A stretch of 64,000 nucleotides of DNA from assembly GCA_016464825.1 (NCBI GenBank), contig JAEKNQ010000044.1:1-64000 (forward strand). Reading direction: 5' to 3'. The notes beneath the pieces are model-generated. The model was not told where the DNA came from and did not search any database. It worked only from the letters and a program-made list of their open reading frames with translations. The stretch is from Candidatus Dormiibacter inghamiae (lineage in GTDB: Bacteria; Chloroflexota; Dormibacteria; Dormibacterales; Dormibacteraceae). A program made the translations under genes and the position numbers. This document shows, piece by piece, positions 58,495 through 64,000 of the stretch. Each line of letters begins with the position of its first letter. Within the stretch, counting starts at the first letter, position 1.

Positions 58495-59795
58495 AACTCC
58501 GCCATGGCTTCGCTGGCAGGCATCCTGGCGGCGCGGAGGGCGGGCGCCGCTGCTGCGATGATGGCCAGCAGCCAGCTGCCGCCCACCCCGAGCAGGACCA
58601 CCGCAAAAGGTAGGTCTTGGAGTCTCAGCGCCTCAATCGGGATGCCCTGCTGGGTCAGGTATTCGCTGACCTTCAGAGCCAGCGTTTGGGCCAGCAAGAG
58701 CCCTGCCAATGTACCCGCCACACCGCCCAAGAACCCCACCAAAGTCGCCTCCAGCAGAAACCACCGGACAACGTCGCGGTCTCTGGCTCCGATCGCCTTG
58801 AGCACCCCGATCTCGCGGCGCCGCTCGCGCACTGCTGTCAGCAGCGCGTTGGCGATGTTGAGTCCCGCCAGAAGAACTGCTATGGCGCCGATCCCGACCA
58901 GAACTATGTCCACGACGTGCAGGTAGCGAAGGACAGCCGCCAGTACATGCTCGGGGGCGCTCGTCGCGAAGCCGATTTGATCGATTCCCACCCGGACGCC
59001 GTGCATGGTGTCAATGCTGTCGGCGATCACAATCAGGGCCGAATAGGGGGAGCGGATGCTGCCCTCGCCACGCAGACCGGGCGGTGCGGCCGCACCTGAC
59101 AGCTCCCACTCGCGCGCAGCAGTTGTCTGCTGCAGCGGCACCAGGAGATCGGCGCCGGCCACGTCCTGGGACACGACACCGACCACCTTGGCGCGGAACC
59201 AGCGAGGCCGGAAAGGAGCTTCCGAGCCAGGCGCCTCTACCCGGGGCTCGGCGACCTGGATCGGCTCTCCCACAGCTGCTCCCGGCGGCCCCCCTGGGTG
59301 GGTGTGGTCCAGGTAGGATTGCGTCACGGCCACCTCCGTCAGCGAGGCGGCCGCCGGGAGCCTGCCAGCCAGCACTGAGACAGGCGAATCGGAGCCCAAA
59401 CCGAGGTCGGTGCCGGCCATGGTGGCGCCGAACGAATCGCCCGAGGGCGGCACCACCACCACCGGCGCCGCCTGGATGGGCACGACAGCGCGCACGTTGG
59501 GGAGCCGGCGGATCTGGCGGATGGCAGAATCGTTGAGATCCCTGTGGCCGGCCAGCTGAAAGTCGTCGGTCTGAAGCTGCCAGGAGGCCGGCGCATCGTC
59601 AGCGACCTTGATCGCGCCGACTGGCAGGCCTTTGCCGAAGTGCTCGACGGCGCGGCTCTCCGCCACCGAAGCGATGCTGCCGAGGGCCACCAGAAGGGCG
59701 CTGCCGACGGCGACACCAAGGACTGTCAGGCCGCTTCGCGCTGGACGCCTGAGAAGACTGCTCACCGCCAGCCTGAATGTCGCCCCCCAGCTCAC
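58491..59795 (-). CDS. ABC transporter permease, MacB/FtsX family
   Basis: 434 residues. N-terminal helix 'RSGLTVLGVAVGSALLVALGS', a large extracytoplasmic MacB-like domain (about 45-280), then three C-terminal helices with 'ALLTAVRERRREIGVLKAIGARDRDVVRWFLLEATLVGFLGG', the family's coupling segment. With the ATPase it makes a LolCDE/MacB-type mechanotransmission or lipoprotein/peptide exporter. Operon order ATPase - permease - SGNH lipoprotein suggests a linked envelope role. Confidence 0.87.
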   Translation of the reverse strand: MSWGATFRLAVSSLLRRPARSGLTVLGVAVGSALLVALGSIASVAESRAVEHFGKGLPVGAIKVADDAPASWQLQTDDFQLAGHRDLNDSAIRQIRRLPNVRAVVPIQAAPVVVVPPSGDSFGATMAGTDLGLGSDSPVSVLAGRLPAAASLTEVAVTQSYLDHTHPGGPPGAAVGEPIQVAEPRVEAPGSEAPFRPRWFRAKVVGVVSQDVAGADLLVPLQQTTAAREWELSGAAAPPGLRGEGSIRSPYSALIVIADSIDTMHGVRVGIDQIGFATSAPEHVLAAVLRYLHVVDIVLVGIGAIAVLLAGLNIANALLTAVRERRREIGVLKAIGARDRDVVRWFLLEATLVGFLGGVAGTLAGLLLAQTLALKVSEYLTQQGIPIEALRLQDLPFAVVLLGVGGSWLLAIIAAAAPALRAARMPASEAMAEL

Positions 59796-60511
59796 GCTGC
59801 CTCTAACCTCCCCTCTCGCAGGCGCAGAGTGGTGGCGGCCCGAGAGGCGAGCGAGCTGTCATGCGTCACCACCAAAAGGGTGGCGCCGTACTCGTGGCGG
59901 AGCTGCTCGATGAGATCCATCACCCGCTGAGCGTTCCGCTCATCCAGGTTGCCGGTCGGCTCATCGGCCAGAATGAGTGCCGGGCGGTTGACCATCGCCC
60001 GAGCCACAGCCACGCGCTGCCGCTCTCCGCCGCTCAGCCGCCCCGGCAGGTGGCCGGCCCTTTCGAGAAGCCCCACCTGCGCCAGGAGCGCTCGCGCTCG
60101 AGCCAATGCTTCGCGCCGAGAGAGGCCATTGATGAGCGCGGCCAGGCCGACGTTCTCCAAGGCTGTCAAGCTCTCGACAAGACAGTGATGCTGGAACACG
60201 AAACCTATCGTCCGGCTGCGAAACCGCGCCATCTGTTGGGAAGGTAGGCGCCGCAGGTCCTGCCCGGCGACAATCAGCTCGCCACCCTGAGCTCGCTGCA
60301 GGCCACCCAGCAGGGCCAGCAGAGTGCTCTTGCCTTCACCAGAATCACCTGTCAGCGCGATGTAGCTTCCAGCCCTGACTTGAAGTCGCAGCTCGCTCAG
60401 CACCAGGAGAGTGCGTCCGGAGCTGGCGTAGGCATGGCTCAGGCCGCTGACGCTTACCACTTCCCTCTCTTCAGTCGTCGCGCCGCCCGGCCCGCCCGCC
60501 ATGCTGGGCAT
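59792..60511 (-). CDS. ABC transporter ATP-binding protein, LolD/MacB type
   Basis: 239 residues from ATG 60511. Walker A 'GDSGEGKST' (unusual E for the common G/A), Q-loop 'IGFVFQHHCLVESLTALENV', signature 'LSGGERQRVAVARAM', Walker B 'LILADEPTGNLDE'. An ATG nine bases later is equally possible; the open frame extends to 60607 but then overlaps the divergent gene start. Coupled to the permease by a 4-base overlap. Confidence 0.9.
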   Translation of the reverse strand: MPSMAGGPGGATTEEREVVSVSGLSHAYASSGRTLLVLSELRLQVRAGSYIALTGDSGEGKSTLLALLGGLQRAQGGELIVAGQDLRRLPSQQMARFRSRTIGFVFQHHCLVESLTALENVGLAALINGLSRREALARARALLAQVGLLERAGHLPGRLSGGERQRVAVARAMVNRPALILADEPTGNLDERNAQRVMDLIEQLRHEYGATLLVVTHDSSLASRAATTLRLREGRLEAA

Positions 60512-60597
60512 GTTAGTAGCGGCGGTCGGGGTGGCCTCGCTCAGGAAGTGGCAAGGCCCTGACCGATCGGCCCGCCGGTTGGTTCGGGTGGCAGGAT

Positions 60598-61656
60598 ATG
60601 AGCACACCCATGGCCCTGATCAGCAAAGCCGGACGGGTCGCTCGCCCTCGCATCGCACGCGCCGGCTCGCCGGCCGCGAGTTCCGCTTTCGAGTGGGGAG
60701 TTGTCGCCGCGGGCGGCTGGCTGATGACAGGCCTGTACCTGGATGGCTGGGCGCATCAGCACTTCCAAGTCGAGACCTTCTTCACAGCGTGGCACGCAGT
60801 CCTCTATTCAGGCATGGCGGCGGCTGCAGCTCTCTTTGGTTTCACGGCGCTCAGCAACCATTTCAGTGGTTACGCGTGGCGTCGCTCGCTCCCGCTCGGC
60901 TACGGGCTCTCACTGCTGGCCGTGCTGGGCTTTGCTCTGGCGGGTGGGCTCGATATGGCCTGGCACGCGACCTTTGGTTTCGAACGCAGCTTTGCGGCCC
61001 TGATCAGCCCTCCTCATCTCCTTCTGGCCGGCTGCGGCCTGATCGCCGCCGGGGGACCGCTGCGATCAGCCTGGAATCGAGGCAAGTCGGTGGCTGGGTG
61101 GCCTGCGATCTTTGCCGCGATCTACCTCCTCTCCGTCATCACCTTCTTCAGCCAATTCGTCCATCCGTTCAACGATCCGTACGCGCTGGACGTGGGTCCG
61201 GCCGGAACTGTCTACGCCGCCGAGGCCCTGGGGGAGATCTCCATAGTCTTCCAGTCAGCGGTCCTGCAGTCAGTGGTGTTCTTGGTCCTCCGCCGGCTTC
61301 AGCTACCGCCCGGCAGCCTGCTGCTGCTGCTGACGATAAACGGCTTCGCGATGAGCGCCATGAAGGATCACTATCGGTTCGCGCTGGTCGGGCTGCTTGC
61401 CGGCGTGGTGGGCGAGATCCTCCTCTTCAGCCTCCGGCCGACTGCCTCCCGGCCGAGTTCGCTGCGGGTCTTCGGCTTCGCCTGGCCGGTGGCGCTCTAC
61501 GCGCTTTATTTCGGAGCTGTCGGCACGCTCGGTGGCACCTGGTGGAGTGTGCCGCTCTGGACTGGCTCGATCTTTTTGGCGGGTGTGGCCGGGCTCCTGG
61601 CTTCATACTGCTTCTTCTCACCCGGTGTGCGCGAGCACGCGCCAGATCCCCAGTGA
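60598..61656 (+). CDS. Polytopic membrane protein, function unknown
   Basis: 352 residues with about nine hydrophobic helices ('WGVVAAGGWLMTGLYLDGWAHQH', 'VLGFALAGGLDMAWHATFG', 'LLLLTINGFAMSAM', 'GLLAGVVGEILLF'). Conserved-looking His residues lie at membrane borders: 'DGWAHQHF', 'FTAWHAVLYSG', 'DMAWHATFG', 'SPPHLLL'. This His/Trp pattern recalls membrane metalloproteins, but I cannot name a family. Divergent from the ABC operon. Short cytosolic tail. Confidence 0.75.
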   Translation: MSTPMALISKAGRVARPRIARAGSPAASSAFEWGVVAAGGWLMTGLYLDGWAHQHFQVETFFTAWHAVLYSGMAAAAALFGFTALSNHFSGYAWRRSLPLGYGLSLLAVLGFALAGGLDMAWHATFGFERSFAALISPPHLLLAGCGLIAAGGPLRSAWNRGKSVAGWPAIFAAIYLLSVITFFSQFVHPFNDPYALDVGPAGTVYAAEALGEISIVFQSAVLQSVVFLVLRRLQLPPGSLLLLLTINGFAMSAMKDHYRFALVGLLAGVVGEILLFSLRPTASRPSSLRVFGFAWPVALYALYFGAVGTLGGTWWSVPLWTGSIFLAGVAGLLASYCFFSPGVREHAPDPQ

Positions 61657-61842
61657 GGCTAGGAACTCCAGCCGCACCTATCAGCCGCAGCCGCTAAAAC
61701 CGGTGTCCGCCGACGAGTTTTTTGCAGCGCACCAGCAACCTAAACGCAGACCGCTTGGTAGGTCTAGGTTGTCGTCACGACCGGTAAGCTGCCGACCAGC
61801 TCGGCCTCGCTGCTGTCTCGAGTGCTCTGCCGCCTGTCGCTG
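61657..61842. other. Short intergenic region, nothing recognised
   Basis: Between convergent genes; no convincing hairpin with T-run seen. Confidence 0.35.
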
Positions 61843-62163
61843 TCAGGCGAAGGTATCCAGCTTCTTGTACTTTTCGGCGAGCAGGTAGTAGAAGGTCACC
61901 CGCGACTTACCGCGGTCGCCGGCCATTTTCTGGCAGACCTCCATGACCGCTGAGTCAAGTTCAGCGTCGCTCTGGGTGAGGCCCAGCTTCTTCTTTAGGA
62001 AGCTGTCGCGCACGCGGTCCCGCTCGGACTTGTCGTCGCAGGACACAAGGGAGGCATCACGGCTCTGCAGCGCGATGCCGAGATGCTTGACTATGCCATC
62101 GACTGCTGACTGGTTCGCCTGGGGAGCATGCTTTTTGACCTCTGCCAAATGATCCTGGGCCAT
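61843..62163 (-). CDS. DUF2853 family protein
   Basis: 106 residues from ATG 62163. 'VDGIVKHLGIALQSRDASLVSCDDKSE', 'VRDSFLKKKLGL' and 'DRGKSRVTFYYLLAEKYKKLD' match the short, highly charged DUF2853 family found in many bacteria; function unknown. Strong ribosome site (GGAGG on the minus strand just upstream). Starts at MAQDHLAEV; the longer frame adds 21 unconserved residues. Confidence 0.85.
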   Translation of the reverse strand: MAQDHLAEVKKHAPQANQSAVDGIVKHLGIALQSRDASLVSCDDKSERDRVRDSFLKKKLGLTQSDAELDSAVMEVCQKMAGDRGKSRVTFYYLLAEKYKKLDTFA

Positions 62164-62566
62164 ATTCGACTCCTCCGCTCTGCTGGTCTGTGTACGTGGC
62201 GCGAAGTTGCGCCACGGCGAAAGCATACGCGGGCAAGCTCAATTCGGACAAGCCTGGCGACCGACATCGGTTGGCATCACACCGCTGTGTTCGCGGGCAT
62301 TGCAGAGGGAGCAGTTCCACAAACGCTGACGGCTCGCACCACCAGAACGGAGTCGAAGACGCAGCCTGAGTCGAAAGCCCCACCTGGACATCACCCGGTC
62401 CGTTCTGTGCGGTGACATGCCACGCGGCCCTCCAAAGTGATCTCCAGAGCTTGGCGGCCGAGCCGTGCCCGCCACGTGCTTGCCAAGCCGCAAGACGCGA
62501 GCCAAAATCGGAGGAATTGAACGGAACCGCCACACTCCAGGAACCGGCCGTCGCTACTCTGAACAA
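62164..62566. other. Intergenic, about 400 bases, nothing recognised
   Basis: No ORF with family features. Only a TACTCT (62555-62560) -10-like box six bases before the GTG of the next gene is notable. No recognisable molybdenum-cofactor RNA motif. Confidence 0.35.
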
Positions 62567-64000
62567 GTGCCCGGGATCGGAGTCTCCCACCGACGCCTGG
62601 AAGGGGGCGCCAAGGTCACGGGCGGAATGCGCTTCACCGCCGACCTGAGGCCTGCCGGCCTCGCCTACGTCAGGCTCCTTCTCTCGCCCCACGCCGCGGC
62701 CCGCCTGGCAACTGTGGATCTCTCTGCTGCCGCCGACGCGCCAGGCGTGCTGACAGTCGTTTCGGGCCGGGATTTGCCGGTTGGGCCGGCGACCGGTCCG
62801 GAGGCGCCACTGGCCGTCGACCGCGTGCACTACGCAGGCCAGCCGGTGGTGGCGGTCGTGGCCGAGACTGAAGCCCAGGCGGCCGATGCAATAGCGCTAG
62901 TGGAGATCGAATACCAGCCGCTGCCGGCGGTCATCGACCCCCTGGAGGCGATGCGCGACGGCGCCCCCACGGTGCTGGAGGGCGTTCGCGGCGGTCTCGA
63001 TGACGGGGGCGCGCATGGGCTGGCAGGCATCGAAGGCTCAGCGGCTGACCGGCCGCCGAACGTCACCGCTCAGGTTCGCTTACAAAGCGGCGACGCCGAG
63101 GAGGCATTCACAGCGGCCCAGGTAGTGATCGAGGGGCGCTACCACATTCCGGCGGTGCACCAGGGCTTCATCGAGCCGCACGTCGCGGCGGCGACGCCCG
63201 AGCCGGACGGCGGCCTCACCATCCACGCGCCAACCCAGGGCAGCTTCTTCACGCGCGAGACGGTCGCCAGCGCGTTGGAGGCACCGGTGAGCTCGATTCG
63301 GGTAGTGCCGGTCCACGTCGGCGGCGGATTCGGAGGCAAGATAGCGCTGCTGGAGCCACTGGTCGCTTTGCTGGCACGCCGCGTCGGACGGCCTGTGCGC
63401 CTGGAGCTGACCCGCACGGAGGAATTCCTCATGGGCCGGGGCGCCCCGGCCGCGATCGTGGATCTCAAGCTCGGCGCCGACACCGATGGCACGCTGCAGG
63501 CGCTCCGGGCGCGAGTTGTGTTCGACAACGGCGCGGGTCAAGGCGGCCTCGGCGGTCTCGTCAGTCTACTTCTGGGCGGCACTTACCGGATCCCGGCCTT
63601 CGACATGGAGGGTCTCGAGGTGGCCACCAACAAGTGCCCGGTGGCCGCCTACCGGGCGCCCGGGGCTCCCCAGGCGTACTTCGCTCTCGAGTCAGCGATG
63701 GACGAGCTGGCTCAGCGGCTCGGCCAAGACCCGATCGAGCTGCGACTGCGCAATGCGAGTCGCGAAGGCGACCCCCGGCCGGACGGTGCAACCTGGCCCA
63801 GGATCGGGCTGGTCGAGTGCCTCGAGGCGGCGATCCGGCACCCCGTCTACACGGCACCAACGGCTGAGGACGAAGGGATTGGGTTGGCGGTCGGCGGCTG
63901 GGGTGGAGGCCTCGAACCGGCAGCGGCCGGCTGCCGGGTCGAGCCTGATGGCTCATTGAACCTTCAGCTGGGCTCCTCCGACATCAGCGGCACCGACACG
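62567..64000 (+). CDS. Xanthine dehydrogenase family, molybdopterin-binding (large) subunit, partial
   Basis: 478 codons visible, running off the right edge. N-terminal hammerhead domain ('SHRRLEGGAKVTGGMRFTADL', 'VHYAGQPVVAVVAETEAQAADAI') and the molybdopterin domain with 'VHVGGGFGGK' (about 243-252) and 'AYRAPGAPQAYFALESAMDEL'. The Cys of CO-dehydrogenase 'AYRCSFR' is absent (here A-Y-R-A-P-G), so it is a purine/aldehyde/other hydroxylase. The start is GTG 62567; the motif order and length fit. Separate FAD and Fe-S subunits would lie downstream. Confidence 0.88.
   Translation, partial: MPGIGVSHRRLEGGAKVTGGMRFTADLRPAGLAYVRLLLSPHAAARLATVDLSAAADAPGVLTVVSGRDLPVGPATGPEAPLAVDRVHYAGQPVVAVVAETEAQAADAIALVEIEYQPLPAVIDPLEAMRDGAPTVLEGVRGGLDDGGAHGLAGIEGSAADRPPNVTAQVRLQSGDAEEAFTAAQVVIEGRYHIPAVHQGFIEPHVAAATPEPDGGLTIHAPTQGSFFTRETVASALEAPVSSIRVVPVHVGGGFGGKIALLEPLVALLARRVGRPVRLELTRTEEFLMGRGAPAAIVDLKLGADTDGTLQALRARVVFDNGAGQGGLGGLVSLLLGGTYRIPAFDMEGLEVATNKCPVAAYRAPGAPQAYFALESAMDELAQRLGQDPIELRLRNASREGDPRPDGATWPRIGLVECLEAAIRHPVYTAPTAEDEGIGLAVGGWGGGLEPAAAGCRVEPDGSLNLQLGSSDISGTDT

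Noticed and set aside
1-64000. CRISPR arrays, rRNA or tRNA genes
   Set aside because: No regularly spaced repeats, rRNA-like segments or cloverleaf with a T-loop seen in any gap; short gaps were read on both strands by eye only.

Overview
The window is GC-rich and densely coded, with many 1-8 base overlaps between successive genes, GTG/TTG starts, and several promoters whose -10 box lies 6-8 bases before the start codon (leaderless mRNAs). The gene set is that of an aerobic or facultative free-living bacterium: heme A synthase, leucine and folate synthesis, CoA-thioester catabolism, branched-chain-type ABC uptake, Zn and Mn transport. This fits a soil bacterium of the Chloroflexota, Dormibacterota or Actinomycetota kind. 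That placement is inferred from style and gene content; no marker gene proves it.

Layout. 1-3.9 kb: folB-larC-folD-folC as one overlapping run; folC appears to start at CTG. 4-8.9 kb: a VOC protein, 5-oxoprolinase subunits pxpB-pxpC, a CoA-transferase and a BrkB/YihY membrane protein. 8.9-11.6 kb: a ZIP transporter, ctaA and a class I amidotransferase-like hydrolase. 11.7-15.5 kb: a toxin-antitoxin pair split by a small insertion element, a TrkA-type potassium channel, a CDF transporter with three C-terminal modules, and a DUF2203 fragment. 15.6-23.8 kb: an LVIVD beta-propeller, a frameshifted DehI-like gene, leuC-leuD, an SRPBCC protein with a canonical promoter and operator, a VOC protein, an alpha/beta hydrolase, apgM and nadM. 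23.9-44.7 kb: a catabolic island. A GntR/FCD regulator with a palindromic operator sits between a leftward operon (RraA, 2-hydroxyacid dehydrogenase, HMG-CoA-lyase-like, acyl-CoA dehydrogenase) and a rightward one (regulator, CaiB transferase, CoA-ester lyase, livH, livM, fused livG-livF, livK). After a terminator and a decayed Ldh gene come DoxX, MFS, IclR, two divergent CaiB genes, MmgE/PrpD, an isocitrate-lyase-family enzyme and a second HMG-CoA-lyase-like protein. 44.7-55 kb: PPOX, GNAT and FAD proteins, a Zur-znuABC locus, a frameshifted DUF3052-like gene, a DHFR-like protein, a MerR-type regulator, folE, a thioesterase and an Nramp transporter. 55-64 kb: a GH63-like glycosidase, an SGNH lipoprotein, an FtsX/LolD-type ABC pair, a polytopic membrane protein, DUF2853, and the start of a molybdopterin hydroxylase subunit.

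The most unusual observation is a pair of related, previously unlabelled elements of 195 and 177 bp (31622-31816 and 11995-12171). Each has about 20-bp terminal inverted repeats, is flanked by TA (or TAG), and sits exactly on the TAG stop codon of the upstream gene in an operon, so the host reading frames survive. They share an internal motif at the same offset from the left end, and a hairpin at the same distance from the right end with compensatory base changes. They look like a MITE or structured-RNA family. A second theme is four frameshifted genes, each repairable by one base in a GC-rich run, which may be sequencing indels rather than decay.
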